Positions 10,071 to 19,143 of a stretch of DNA of 64,000 bases are shown piece after piece. The translations under genes were made by a program, and so were the position numbers. Source of the DNA: Nannocystis exedens (GTDB taxonomy: Bacteria; Myxococcota_A; Polyangia; Nannocystales; Nannocystaceae); the NCBI RefSeq assembly GCF_002343915.1, contig NZ_NETK01000001.1, positions 8,818,001 through 8,882,000 on the forward strand, written 5' to 3'. Within the stretch, counting starts at the first letter, position 1. Every line of letters starts with the position of its first letter. The notes beneath the pieces were generated by a model. That model saw only the letters and a program-made list of their open reading frames with translations, was not told the origin of the DNA and did no database searches.

Positions 10071-10097
10071 TTGACATACAAGCGTGTCTCGTAGACA
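10071..10097 (+). promoter_or_regulatory. Candidate sigma-70-like promoter
   Basis: A perfect -35-like TTGACA (10071-10076) is followed after 15 bases by TAGACA. The spacing is short, so this is tentative. It points at the PAS-STAS gene 163 bases downstream. A GTGTCTCGTAGACA imperfect palindrome overlaps it. Confidence 0.3.
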
Positions 10098-10100
10098 AGT

Positions 10101-10119
10101 GCCTCCGATGATCGGAGGC
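10101..10119. promoter_or_regulatory. 19-bp perfect palindrome in leader
   Basis: GCCTCCGATGATCGGAGGC: 9-bp arms around one central base. It lies just after the promoter candidate and upstream of the PAS-STAS gene. It could be an operator or a leader hairpin; there is no T-run after it. Confidence 0.4.
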
Positions 10120-10259
10120 CGACCTTGCTATGAGGGGGGCGCTGTTCGCTCCTGCGCCGTGGCGTGGGAGGGTCTTCCGCATCGGAGTACGGGGATTCGT
10201 CGCCAGGCGACCCCCCCGCAGCGAGAGTTCGCAGTCGCGGTCGCGCAAGGGAGGACTAG

Positions 10260-11435
10260 GTGCTGAGTTACGAGAAGATGTTTCAGGCCTCGGCAGGACT
10301 TCTGGCCACCGTGGACGCGAACGGCCACTTCCGCGCCCTGAACCCGACATGGGAGCGGATCCTCGGCTGGTCCCTCGACGAGCTGAGGAGCAAGCCGTTC
10401 ATCGAATTCGTCCACCCGAGCGACCGCGAGGTCACGCTCGTCGAGGTGGCCAACCTCCTTCAGGGCAACACGGTCGACCGGTTCGACAACCGCTACCTGT
10501 GCAAGGACGGCTCGTACAGGTGGCTCGGCTGGGCCGCGCGGGTGGACACGGGGGACGAGCCGTCGGAGCAGATCATCTATGCGACGGCGATCGACGTGAC
10601 GAGCGACCGGGAGCGGCAGTCGCAGCTCGAGCCCACGCTGCAGGACGCCAAGGTCTACGAGAAGTTGTTCCGGGTCTCGGTGGGCCTCCTCGTCACCCTG
10701 GACTCGAACGGGTATTTCCGCCACGCCAACCCGGCGTGGGGGCGGCTCCTCGGCTGGAGCCCCGAGGAGATGACGGCGAGGCCGTTCATCGAGTTCGTCC
10801 ACCCCGACGACCGCCCGGCGACGGCCGCCGAGGCCGCGGCCCTGTTCGAGGGCAAGATGACGATCCGGTTCGACAACCGCTATCAGTGCAAGGACGGCAC
10901 CTACAAGTGGCTCGCCTGGACCGCGTACATGGACCCGAGCGAGGACGAGTCGACCCGGCTCGTGTACGGCACGGCCCATGACGTCACGTCGTACAAGGAG
11001 CTGCTGGGCGAGTTCGAGCGGACGCTCGCCCGGCTCCGCGACACGATGGAGGCGATGTCGACGCCGTTCATCCCGATCACCGAGCGGATCGTGGTCATGC
11101 CGCTCGTGGGCCAGATGGACACGGACCGGATCCACCAGGTGATGACCGTCGCGCTCGAAGGCGTCCAGTCGACCCACGTTCAGGTGGTCATCCTCGATGT
11201 GACGGGGCTGCGCGACCTCGACACCCGCGTCGCGCGCGCGCTGCTCGACACGGCCAAGGCGCTGCAGCTGCTCGGTGCGAAGACGATCCTGACCGGAATC
11301 CGACCCTCTCTGGCGCAGACGCTCGTCGGTCTCGGGCTCGACCTCGGCAGCGTCATCACCAAGGGGACCCTCCAGAGCGCGATCGCATCGGCGCTGACGA
11401 ACGACCTGATTTCGGGCAAGCCCAACCCCGCCTGA
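10260..11435 (+). CDS. RsbR-like PAS-PAS-STAS regulator
   Basis: A 391-residue cytoplasmic protein with two tandem PAS domains (about 5-125 and 130-255) and a C-terminal STAS domain (about 285-385). The PAS domains share long blocks (PFIEFVHP, RFDNRY, KDG.Y.WL), so one arose by duplicating the other. The STAS part has VVILDVTGLRDLDT and TILTGIRP, the places where RsbR-type stressosome proteins carry their phosphorylatable Thr residues. In known systems such proteins form stressosomes with RsbS and the kinase RsbT; neither is present here. GTG start with GGGAGG 6 bases before it. The signal sensed is unknown. Confidence 0.9.
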   Translation: MLSYEKMFQASAGLLATVDANGHFRALNPTWERILGWSLDELRSKPFIEFVHPSDREVTLVEVANLLQGNTVDRFDNRYLCKDGSYRWLGWAARVDTGDEPSEQIIYATAIDVTSDRERQSQLEPTLQDAKVYEKLFRVSVGLLVTLDSNGYFRHANPAWGRLLGWSPEEMTARPFIEFVHPDDRPATAAEAAALFEGKMTIRFDNRYQCKDGTYKWLAWTAYMDPSEDESTRLVYGTAHDVTSYKELLGEFERTLARLRDTMEAMSTPFIPITERIVVMPLVGQMDTDRIHQVMTVALEGVQSTHVQVVILDVTGLRDLDTRVARALLDTAKALQLLGAKTILTGIRPSLAQTLVGLGLDLGSVITKGTLQSAIASALTNDLISGKPNPA

Positions 11436-11689
11436 TCGCGCCGCCCGGCACGTCGAGCGCGTCCGTCTTCCCGCAGGGGCACCACGGCCGTCCGCACCCG
11501 CCGGTGGCGGTCGTGTGGCCCGCGGCGCCGCCTCTCCAGGACGAGGTGCCCCTGGAAAGCGCTCCACGGCTCGCTCCCGGTCGAAGGCGCGACCGCCGAG
11601 TTCTGTCTCGCGGCCCGGCGCCGCGCTCAGGTCCGCGAGCCGCGGCCTTGCGCGCGCGCGCAGCGGGCCGCGGCGCCTCGGTACGTCCC

Positions 11690-12035
11690 TTCGACCCGAA
11701 GCCGTGCAGGAACGTCTCGAGCAGCCACGTCTGTGCGTCCGCGGCGGTGATGCGCTGCCGGGCGACGGAGGTCCAGGCGCCGTACACCATCGCTTCGAGG
11801 ACGTCCCCGAGGAACTCGCCCGGGACGTCGCTGCGGATGACGCCCTCGCGGATCGCCTCGTCGAGCAGCGGGGCGACGCGGGCGTCGACCTCTTCCGTGG
11901 CGCGCGTCAGCTCGGGATCATCGAACAGCTCGGCGGCGACGAGCAGGAAGTGCGCCCGGTTACCCGCCTCGACGAGGATCTTGAAGAGGTGCTGCAGGCG
12001 CGCGCGGATCGGCCCGCGGACGAGCTCGGGCTCGC
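11690..12035 (-). pseudogene. TetR-type regulator, C-terminal fragment only
   Basis: The minus strand encodes a helical run typical of TetR ligand-binding domains (LFKILVEAGNRAHFLLVAAE, then DEAIREGVIRSDVPGEFLGD and AMVYGAWT). The N-terminal helix-turn-helix is absent: reading upstream in frame gives only the antisense of the inverted kinase piece. Downstream the frame runs on without a natural stop into the 3' end of the PAS-STAS gene. I read it as a headless relic created by the rearrangement that also broke the neighbouring kinase. Confidence 0.55.
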
Positions 12036-12049
12036 CGAGCCCCCGACGC

Positions 12050-12299
12050 GCACCGATCTGCTGCGCGCCGCCGGCCTGCGCGCGCTGGACGAGCTCCGCG
12101 CGCTGCCTCGCTGGTTGCGTGACGTGCTCGGCCGCGGCCTGCACGTCGACCCGGCCCGGCGCTTTCCCGACATGCCGGCGCTGCTGGCCGCGCTGCTGCA
12201 CGACCCGCAGACGGCCCGTCGCCGATGGTTGCGGGTCGCCGGGCTGTCGGCGCTGGTGGTCGCGGCCGCGGTGTTGCTCGGGTTCGCGGTCGTCGCGTC

Positions 12300-12300
<1 letters not shown>
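12050..12300 (+). pseudogene. Ser/Thr kinase C-lobe and membrane segment, inverted fragment
   Basis: The plus strand here encodes PRWLRDVLGRGLHVDPARRF and then MPALLAALLHDP, the last kinase subdomain as found in the window's other kinases (compare PKWLRRALGRGTAADPERRF in the gene ending at 41930). A hydrophobic membrane segment follows (LSALVVAAAVLLGFAVVAS). It has no start of its own and faces the N-lobe, which is on the opposite strand. It is a kinase 3' part turned around relative to its 5' part. Confidence 0.65.
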
Positions 12301-12838
<538 letters not shown>

Positions 12839-13181
12839 GTCCGGTGTGGCTTCCGGCCCCGGCGCGCCGGCGAAGCCACGTCGGCGTCGCGCGTCGGGGG
12901 CGTCGGGTCACGGCGCGGCATGTTGCCACAGACCGCCGGCCTTGGGCCGCGAGACGATCGCGAGAGCTGTGGGCCCGCCGCCGCGGGCCAAGCGTTCGGG
13001 ATGAGCCTCGTAGGCGGTGTGGAGGGCGGCGGCCCTGACGGACAGGACAGCCTGGTGCGGTCATCATGCACGTCGGCATCGTCCGCGCGCTGCACACCCA
13101 GCCCCCCCGTCGAGCAGGAGCGCCCCGAGGAGCCCTCGGCCGGGAGGTCGCCTCCGCTCGCGTCGTGACAGGCGAGGACCC
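12839..13181. other. 343-base gap
   Basis: Between the broken kinase start and the end of the VOC gene. No gene, repeat or clear terminator seen. Confidence 0.4.
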
Positions 13182-13676
13182 TCATGGGCTCGAAGCGAGC
13201 CACGCGGGGATCACGGTGCGGAGCCTCTCCGCCTCGGCGAGATCGACGGGCATGCCGCCTTCGTGGTCGGCGCAGAGCTCGACGAGGATGCCGTTCGGAT
13301 CCCGGAGGTAGACGGAATGACACCAGCCGTGGTCATGCTCCAAGACGACATTGAGCTGCGCATCCCGGACCCTCGCCGCAAGTCGTTGCTGAGTCTCGCG
13401 GTCGACGCGGACTGCAACGTGGTTTACCCAGATCGGGTACCCGAGGTCGGTGGAGATCGCGGTCTTGGGTGGCGTGGGTTCGCCGACGTCGTGGAGCTCG
13501 AAGAACGCGATCGAGGAGCCGTTGCCGAGATCGTAGAAGAAGTGGCGGAACCAACCCTTGCCGAATCGACTGAGTTCGGTGTGCACGAGGGGGAAGCCGA
13601 GCACCTTCGAGTAGAAGCGATGCGTCGCCTCGGCATCGCGGCATGCAAACGCCACGTGATGAATTCCTGCGGTCAT
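13182..13676 (-). CDS. VOC (glyoxalase/bleomycin resistance/dioxygenase) family protein
   Basis: A 164-residue single protein with two beta-alpha-beta-beta-beta units. It begins IHHVAFACRDAEATHRFYSK, with VNHVAVRV in the middle and YLRDPNGILVELCAD at the end. His near the start, His in VNHVAV and Glu in VELCAD are the usual metal ligands of the fold. Members range from glyoxalases to extradiol dioxygenases; the substrate cannot be read from sequence. The ATG at 13676 is preferred over a TTG six codons earlier because GGAG lies about 10 bases before it and the family begins near here. Confidence 0.85.
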   Translation of the reverse strand: MTAGIHHVAFACRDAEATHRFYSKVLGFPLVHTELSRFGKGWFRHFFYDLGNGSSIAFFELHDVGEPTPPKTAISTDLGYPIWVNHVAVRVDRETQQRLAARVRDAQLNVVLEHDHGWCHSVYLRDPNGILVELCADHEGGMPVDLAEAERLRTVIPAWLASSP

Positions 13677-13760
13677 GGTCGGGTTACTCCACAAAAAAGG
13701 TTTGCGAGCAGGTCTTGGTCGCGAGCGGGGACATCACCTTGAGCTCGGACCGGCGATCGG

Positions 13761-14360
13761 TCAATGCTCGTGACGGTGATGCAGGTCGGGAACGTGAGGA
13801 TGGTCGTGGACCAACCGCTCATGCCGATGCATGTGCGAGTGTGGTTCGCCGGGGGGGTCGTCCGCACCGTGCTCGTGTTGGTGGTGCTCGTCGTGGAAAT
13901 GCAGGTGTTCGTGCTCCATGGGCTCGTGGACGTGGACGTGAGCATGGCGCTCGCTCGCCAGCAGGACGACGCCGAGGACCATCAGGCCCATCGCGGCGAG
14001 CTCGGCCGCCCCCAGGGACTCACCGAGCAGGGGGACCGCGGCGAGCGCCCCGACGAACGGCGCGGTGGCGAAGTATGCAGCCTCGCGCGCGGCGCCGTGC
14101 AGGCGCAGAGCATGGGTGTCGAGGACAACGCTGACGCCGTAACTCAAGACGCCGAGACCGAGGGCCAGTGCGGCGACGCGGGCACCTGGGATCTTCGCCC
14201 CGAGGACGAGCGCCAGCGCGGTGTTGAACACGCCGGCGCCCCGCTTTTTTAAGCGTACGACCTGAAAGGGATCCTTGAGCGACAGGCGCTGGGTCAGGTT
14301 GTTGTCGAGCGCCCAACACAAGCAGGCAGCCGCGATCAAGGCGACGCCCGGGCGCACCAC
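13761..14360 (-). pseudogene. DMT (EamA) transporter C-terminal half with His-rich tail
   Basis: The minus strand encodes several membrane helices (VALIAAACLCWALDNN, AALALGLGVLSYGVSVVLDT, AAMGLMVLGVVLLAS) followed by about 60 His-rich residues (HAHVHVHEPMEHEHLHFH and more). This matches the second half of EamA-type exporters with a metal-binding-like tail. Usual length is over 300 residues with ten helices; the first five are missing, and sequence before about 14360 no longer looks like membrane protein. A short A-run (14247-14252) gives an odd LKKRG where a Gly-rich turn is expected. GTG codons at 14360/14357 could start a stub, but I favour a truncated relic. Confidence 0.65.
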
Positions 14361-14375
14361 CTCCTGCTCTTGACC

Positions 14376-15191
14376 CTCGCGCGGGCCCGGCTCGCCGACC
14401 ATGAGCTCCCACCGGCACAACAGGGCTGGGTCCAACAACACCTGCTCCTCCAGCAGCTCGACTTCAAGGCGAACCACCTGCACCTCGACATTCACCGGAT
14501 CCGCCGTCAATTCGCCGAGGTCGGGATTGTCGATCCCGGCACATCATCGAACGGCGCCCGACCACGCGTCAATTGCGGATCGGTGTCGCGCGCATCAAGA
14601 TCGTCGAGCACGACAATCGCCGCACGCGGGCCGAAAGAACGACGTGCAGGCGCGATAGAACGGATCGCTCGGCGCGTCGCCTGGCTCCCAGACGAACTCG
14701 ATGGGGGTCAGATCGAGCTCGACTTGCGGATCCCCTCGGGGGTGGACGTCGGCTCGGTCTCCGTCGCATGCACGCGTTCGGCGGTCGACTTCGCCGGCTC
14801 GAGCGCCGAGCGGCGAGCATCACCAGCCGAGCAAGAAGATCGCCCCCGCGCTGGCGATCTCCGCGAGTAGGAAGTCGTCGGTCATCCCGGGCTCGCGCGT
14901 GAGCGGCTGGCCCGCTTGCAAGAGGGCGCGCACGTCCTCGCTGCGCACGCTCAGGATGTGCTCCTCGCTCGGGCCCTCCGGTCGCCCTCGTCTCCGAGCC
15001 GCCCGAACTCCAGGCCGTTGAGGGGGACGCGGTGCGCCTGCCACGGGGCCCAGGGCTCCATCTTCGAGGTCCGGAAGAGCAGCGAGACCGGGGTGGGCGT
15101 GGGAGCGCCGGTGAGGTAGACCCGCGCACCGCGGCCGAGACGCCCGTCATCTCGGCCACGGCCCGTGTCCTGGCCGCTCGGACGCAATTTC
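14376..15191. other. Decayed coding-like DNA, about 800 bases
   Basis: No intact gene. On the minus strand short protein-like stretches sit in different frames: RVYLTGAPTPTPVSLLFRTS with EPWAPWQAHRVPLNG in one, then SEEHILSVRSEDVRALLQAG and DDFLLAEIASAGAIFLLGW in another. This suggests a frameshifted gene downstream of the MbnH-like gene on the same strand. On the plus strand 14370-14540 reads as a helical stretch (LPPAQQGWVQQHLLLQQLDF). I recognise neither. Confidence 0.35.
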
Positions 15192-16313
15192 TCACAGCCA
15201 CGGATCGGCGAGCCGCGGATCGGTCAAGAACGTGTCGTCGGTGAGGCTGTCGAGGAAGGCGAGCACGTCGGCGCGCTCCTCGTCGGTCAGCTCGAAGCCG
15301 CGGATGAAGCTGCTCTTGAACGGGTTGGCGCTGCCGACCCCGGCGTTCGGGCCGCCCGTGATCGTGCGCCCGCCGGCGGCGTAGTGGTCGAGGACCTCGG
15401 ACAGCGTCGCGACGCTGCCGTCGTGCATGTACGGCGCCGTCACGGCGATGTTGCGCAGCGTCGGCACGCGAAAGCGGCCCATGTCGGACGGCACGCCGGT
15501 GAACTCGTGCAGGCCGGTGTTGCCGGCGGGGTAGCCGCCCTTGCCGTCGATGTTGTAGAGGCCGGTGTTGTGGAAGATGCCGTTCCGCGGCGGCCTGCCC
15601 TCGTAGGCGATGCTGTCCTGGAAGTTGAAGCCGGCGTGGCAATGAAAGCACTCGAGCTTCTCCGAATTGAACAGCTTCGCGCCGCGCTTCGCCGACTCGG
15701 AGATGGCGTCCCGGTCGCCGCCGAGGTAGCGATCGTACGGCGAATTGCCCGACAGCAGGCTGCGCTCGAAGCAGGCCAGCGCGCGGGTCACGTTGGGCAG
15801 CGTGAAGGGATCGTCGTCGTCGGGGAACGCCTCGGCGAACAGCGCTTCGTAGCGCGGCTCTTCGCGCAGCCGCTCGATGAGCACGTCTTCCATGCCGCGG
15901 AGCCCGAGCTCGACCGGGTCGAAGCCGAACAGGGGCGTCATCATCTGCTTCTCGAGGTCGAGGAGCAGCGGGTTGGCCCAGGTGTAGGTCGTCGAGTACG
16001 CGACGTTGGCCAGGCTCATCGAATTGCGGAGGGTGCGCTCGCCGGTCGAACCGGTCGAGAGCACCTCGCCGTCGGTGAAGGCGAGCTCCTGGCGGTGACA
16101 GCTCGCGCACGACTGCGTCTCGTTGCCGGACAGCCGCGGGTCGTAGAACAGGTGGCGCCCGAGCTCGACCTTCTCCGCGGTCATCGGGTTGTTTTCGGGG
16201 ACGAGCGGCACCGGGAGACCGACGCCGAGCGGCCAGGCATAGCCGCGGTCGGGCTCGCCGTCGTCACAGGCGACGAGCCCGAGGCAGGCCGTCAGCGCGA
16301 GGGCGACACGCAT
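15192..16313 (-). CDS. mbnH: MbnH-like di-heme cytochrome c peroxidase family enzyme
   Basis: A 373-residue secreted lipoprotein (signal ending LGLVACDD) of the MauG/cytochrome c peroxidase superfamily. Two heme c sites are visible: CASCH near residue 70 and CFHCH near 222. Other blocks are LGRHLFYDPRLSGN, FRVPTLRNIAVTAPYMHDGS and LTDEERADVLAFLDSL. Its partner is the MbnP-like protein just upstream: the MbnP stop and this ATG share a base (TGATG), so they are translationally coupled. In characterised MbnPH pairs, MbnH oxidises a Trp of MbnP to kynurenine. The same chemistry here is inferred from family and pairing. No methanobactin genes are present, as usual for the wider 'metallo-mystery pair' group. 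Confidence 0.88.
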   Translation of the reverse strand: MRVALALTACLGLVACDDGEPDRGYAWPLGVGLPVPLVPENNPMTAEKVELGRHLFYDPRLSGNETQSCASCHRQELAFTDGEVLSTGSTGERTLRNSMSLANVAYSTTYTWANPLLLDLEKQMMTPLFGFDPVELGLRGMEDVLIERLREEPRYEALFAEAFPDDDDPFTLPNVTRALACFERSLLSGNSPYDRYLGGDRDAISESAKRGAKLFNSEKLECFHCHAGFNFQDSIAYEGRPPRNGIFHNTGLYNIDGKGGYPAGNTGLHEFTGVPSDMGRFRVPTLRNIAVTAPYMHDGSVATLSEVLDHYAAGGRTITGGPNAGVGSANPFKSSFIRGFELTDEERADVLAFLDSLTDDTFLTDPRLADPWL

Positions 16314-17206
16314 CACTGCACGCGGAAGATCGCCTGGCTGGCGGTGCTGTCGCCGTTGGTCCAGTCGAGGCCCAGCGGGCCGAACATCGACGAGCACAGC
16401 GCCTCGGGCCCGAACGAGTGACAGGCGCAGACCGTCTTGCCGTCCATCTCCTCGCACTCGGTCGACGGCGTCGCCAGCGTGAGGTCGCCGAACACCGCGC
16501 CCCAGTCGACCGAGACCTTGCCGGTCCCGGCGACGAAGCCGTCGAGCACGATCTCGGGCCGGTTCGAGTTGGCGCAGGACACGATCTCGCCGGCCATCGC
16601 GTCGCCCTCGCAGCCGATGCTGCCGACGTGCAGGCCGACCGTGGACGGCGCATCGCCCTCGACGACGCCCCAGGCGGTGAAGAAGATGTGGCCGTAGTTC
16701 CAGCTCCACGACATGGTGGTGTCGTTGAGCGGCGCCGGGGCCTGGGTGAGGTCGGTGTGGTTCAGCTCCTCGGGCACGCCGATCTTGAAGCGGAGCGCCA
16801 CGAAGTCGTGCGCGCCGCCGCCGTGGCGCGGCTGCGCCGCGACGACGCCCTTGATCGTGGTGTTCAGCTCCGGGGTGCCGTTGGCGCAGGAGCCCGTGCC
16901 GTCCTCGAAGTCGATGAGGGCGACGCCGCCGCCCTGGAAGACGCCGTCGTCCTCGATCGTGACGGGGTGCTCCTCGCCCTCGGCGGTGACGAGCCGGACG
17001 TCGTGGACGTAGAAGCGGAAGTCCTGCGGCGTCGCGGTGGCATCGTCGGTGCCCAGCCCGCTGTAGCTGCGGCCGCAGGCGAACGGCTCGCCGCCGACGC
17101 GACCCTCGAACACGATCTCGACGGGCTCGTCGGTGAAGCCTGGCTCGGATGATTCACACGCGGGGAGGAGCAGCGGGAGGAGGGCGACGCGGCGGGTCGG
17201 TTGCAT
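16313..17206 (-). CDS. mbnP: MbnP-like four-Cys WxW metal-binding lipoprotein
   Basis: A 297-residue exported lipoprotein (signal ending LLPLLLPAC). It contains PQDFRFYVHDVRLV, VALIDFEDGTGSC and, near residue 167, SWSWNYGHIFF with the WxW motif that names this family. Cys residues at FACGRSY, GSCANGT, IGCEGD and VSCANSN fit the four-Cys pattern. A further cluster (TECEEMDGKTVCACHSF) includes CACH, which is not a heme site. Known MbnP proteins bind copper with the help of a Trp-derived kynurenine. The start is taken at the lipoprotein signal, with AAGG about 10 bases before it. It is coupled to the di-heme enzyme downstream. Confidence 0.87.
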   Translation of the reverse strand: MQPTRRVALLPLLLPACESSEPGFTDEPVEIVFEGRVGGEPFACGRSYSGLGTDDATATPQDFRFYVHDVRLVTAEGEEHPVTIEDDGVFQGGGVALIDFEDGTGSCANGTPELNTTIKGVVAAQPRHGGGAHDFVALRFKIGVPEELNHTDLTQAPAPLNDTTMSWSWNYGHIFFTAWGVVEGDAPSTVGLHVGSIGCEGDAMAGEIVSCANSNRPEIVLDGFVAGTGKVSVDWGAVFGDLTLATPSTECEEMDGKTVCACHSFGPEALCSSMFGPLGLDWTNGDSTASQAIFRVQ

Positions 17207-17334
17207 CGTTCGAGATCCTTGGACAGTGGCCTCCGACCATACGGAAGATCGCGGGCGCTGTCTCTGCGACGCGATGTCGCGGGTGTTCTGCGGCATGGAG
17301 ACGAGCGCCATTCAAACTCGCGTGCGCCGGATCG

Positions 17335-17880
17335 TCACTCGCACGGGGGTCCTTGCAGCGTGCCCTCGCACAGCGCTTCGTCGCCGGCGGCGGCTTCGCA
17401 CTGCGTGAGGCGGCAGGTGAGCACCTCGGCCGAAAAGGCACCGGCTGCGGCGGCGCACATCTCCTCGGCCTCGTGGTGATCCTCGCCCCAGGTCTCGTGA
17501 TAGAGGTCGTGGCAATTGATCAGCATGCAGGCGCAGTAATCCGCGACCGACGCAGGTTCCTCGGTCGTCGACGCCGACTCGGTGGAGACGGACGTGTCCG
17601 TCGCGTGATCGGTCGTCTCGTGGTCGTGCGTCGTGTCGGTCTCGTGATCGTGGGTCGTGCCCGTCGTGCCGTGATCGTGCGTCGTCCCGTGGTCGTGCGT
17701 CGTTCCGGTCGAGGTCGGTTCGCTCGTCGTCGCGGCGCCGGTGGTCGAGGTGTCGCTCGCGGTCCCGGTGGCGGCGGTGGAGCCTCCGCTGGCTTCGGTC
17801 CCGCCGTTGCCGTCGTCGCTGCACGCGCCCGCGAGCGCGGCGATCAAGATCAGGGTGTAGGGCGACTTGGTGGTATCCAT
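17335..17880 (-). CDS. His-rich lipoprotein next to the MbnPH pair
   Basis: A 181-residue lipoprotein: signal MDTTKSPYTLILIAALAGAC, then a Ser/Thr/Gly linker in which THDHG or THDHE recurs five times (residues about 60-95). The C-terminal domain is small and Cys/His-rich (CACMLINCHDLYHETWG, EDHHEAEEMC, LTCRLTQCEAA). The many His, Asp and Cys residues suggest capture of a soft or borderline metal outside the cell. It lies 128 bases before the MbnP-like gene on the same strand, so it may belong to the same metal-related unit. That role is inference; I know no family for it. Confidence 0.8.
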   Translation of the reverse strand: MDTTKSPYTLILIAALAGACSDDGNGGTEASGGSTAATGTASDTSTTGAATTSEPTSTGTTHDHGTTHDHGTTGTTHDHETDTTHDHETTDHATDTSVSTESASTTEEPASVADYCACMLINCHDLYHETWGEDHHEAEEMCAAAAGAFSAEVLTCRLTQCEAAAGDEALCEGTLQGPPCE

Positions 17881-17959
17881 CACCCGTGACCCTATCCGCT
17901 CGAGCGACCACTGCCGGCGCCGCGACAGTCGGTCGCATGCTCGCGGGCGGAGCAGGCGT

Positions 17960-17974
17960 GCGACAGGCTGTCGC
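17960..17974. promoter_or_regulatory. 15-bp palindrome upstream of His-rich lipoprotein gene
   Basis: GCGACAG-G-CTGTCGC is a perfect inverted repeat 80 bases before the start of the His-rich lipoprotein gene. It is a candidate operator for that gene or the metal unit; no regulator is identified. Confidence 0.35.
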
Positions 17975-18005
17975 AGCACCGCTCGTTGTCGCCATGGCTT
18001 CAAGG

Positions 18006-18025
18006 ACATGTCGTTGTGGACATGT
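18006..18025. repeat. Intergenic palindrome ACATGTC-N6-GACATGT
   Basis: Perfect 7-bp arms around GTTGTG. It lies between two genes transcribed leftward, 107 bases beyond the 3' end of the AlkD-like gene and upstream of the His-rich lipoprotein gene. Confidence 0.65.
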
Positions 18026-18132
18026 CACGGTCTGGTCACGGCCGCACGCGGCCGGGGGGGAGGTTCGACGGCGAAGCGGCGTACGACGCGATCAGTCCCG
18101 AATCGCTCGATCCGCCCCCTCGTCACCATTCC

Positions 18133-18927
18133 TCAGCGCGCGTGCTTCGGGGCGGGGGTCTTCGTCGCGGCGCTCTTCTTCTTGGCCGGAGCGGCCTTCT
18201 TCTTCGCGGTCGCGGCCTCCATCGCCTGGCGGGCCTCGGTCTTCTCGCCACTTCGCAGCGCGAGCGCTGCTGCGATCCACTCCGGCGCATAGCTCGACGT
18301 GCAGCCCTTCGGAATGGGCCGCGGGTCCCACCGGCCCAGCCGCTCACCGATGGCGATCGCCTCTCCGGTGTACGCCGGCAGGTGCAGGCCGATCCACACG
18401 AGGCAGTAGTTGATGCCTTCCTTCACCCGGTACGGCGCGGCCGGCAGCTCTCGCTCGATGCGGGCGAGCGTCGCCGCGACGTCGAGGTCCTTGGCCAGGC
18501 CGCGGGCGATGCGACCGGCCAGGAGCTTCCACCCGGCCCGGCGCGGGAGCTCCTCGTTCCCGTCGATCCAGCGGGTCTGCAGCGCCTCGGCGACGGGCGC
18601 ACTCACCAGCACGCGGCCGACCAACTCGTCCACCAGGGTGGGGTTGGCGAGCGGCTCGAGGAGCGCCCGCGCCTCCTTCTCGGTGAGCACCCTCGGATCG
18701 AGCAGCATGCAGGCCAAAATACGGGCCTCGTGGTTGCCGGTGGCCCACAGCTCCAGGCCCAGCGCGTGGTTGGTGCCCAGCGCCTGGGCGAGGGCCCGGA
18801 TCTTCCCCAGCAGCACGCCGAACACGTTGTCCCCGGCGCCGTCGCGCACGTACCGCTGCCGCACCTTGGCGTCGCCCTGCGCTTCGAGCTGCTTCATCAC
18901 CTGGGAGAGCGTCATCGGCTGCGGCAT
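18133..18927 (-). CDS. DNA alkylation repair (AlkD/HEAT-like) protein
   Basis: A 264-residue helical HEAT-like protein. Recognisable AlkC/AlkD-type blocks are LELWATGNHEARILACMLLD, the Trp-containing IDGNEELPRRAGWKLLAG and YRVKEGINYCLVWIG. Known relatives excise alkylated purines without flipping the base. It ends in a Lys/Ala tail (AKKKAAPAKKKSAATKTPAP), histone-like and likely DNA-contacting, beyond the normal family end. The ATG at 18927 has a strong AAGGAGG 5 bases before it, so earlier ATGs are rejected. Which alkylation lesion it acts on cannot be told. Confidence 0.85.
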   Translation of the reverse strand: MPQPMTLSQVMKQLEAQGDAKVRQRYVRDGAGDNVFGVLLGKIRALAQALGTNHALGLELWATGNHEARILACMLLDPRVLTEKEARALLEPLANPTLVDELVGRVLVSAPVAEALQTRWIDGNEELPRRAGWKLLAGRIARGLAKDLDVAATLARIERELPAAPYRVKEGINYCLVWIGLHLPAYTGEAIAIGERLGRWDPRPIPKGCTSSYAPEWIAAALALRSGEKTEARQAMEAATAKKKAAPAKKKSAATKTPAPKHAR

Positions 18928-19143
18928 GCCCGCCTCCTTCGCGGATGCCGTCGCGGCGCGCAAGCGCCCGCCGGGCCGCTCGAACGTGAAGGATCGGGCA
19001 CGACTGCATGCGCTCGCCAGGACACGCCGTGTCGCGGGGCCGCGTCACGGCTCGGCGTACGCCGATCGCCGCGAGCAAGCCGCACACGCTGCACGGCGAG
19101 CGCGACGGCCTCGACGATCTCCGCCGAGGCGGCGTACCCGGCG

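Larger units (their letters stand above)
9641..10259. other. 619-base divergent intergenic region
   Basis: No gene seen. It separates tatD from the PAS-STAS gene and holds the promoter candidate and 19-bp palindrome listed separately near its right end. The remainder has no recognisable feature. Confidence 0.5.

Noticed and set aside
14370..14870. Plus-strand frame with LPPAQQGWVQQHLLLQQLDF as a real gene
   Set aside because: No ribosome site, no known domain, quick loss of protein-like character; kept only as part of the decayed region.
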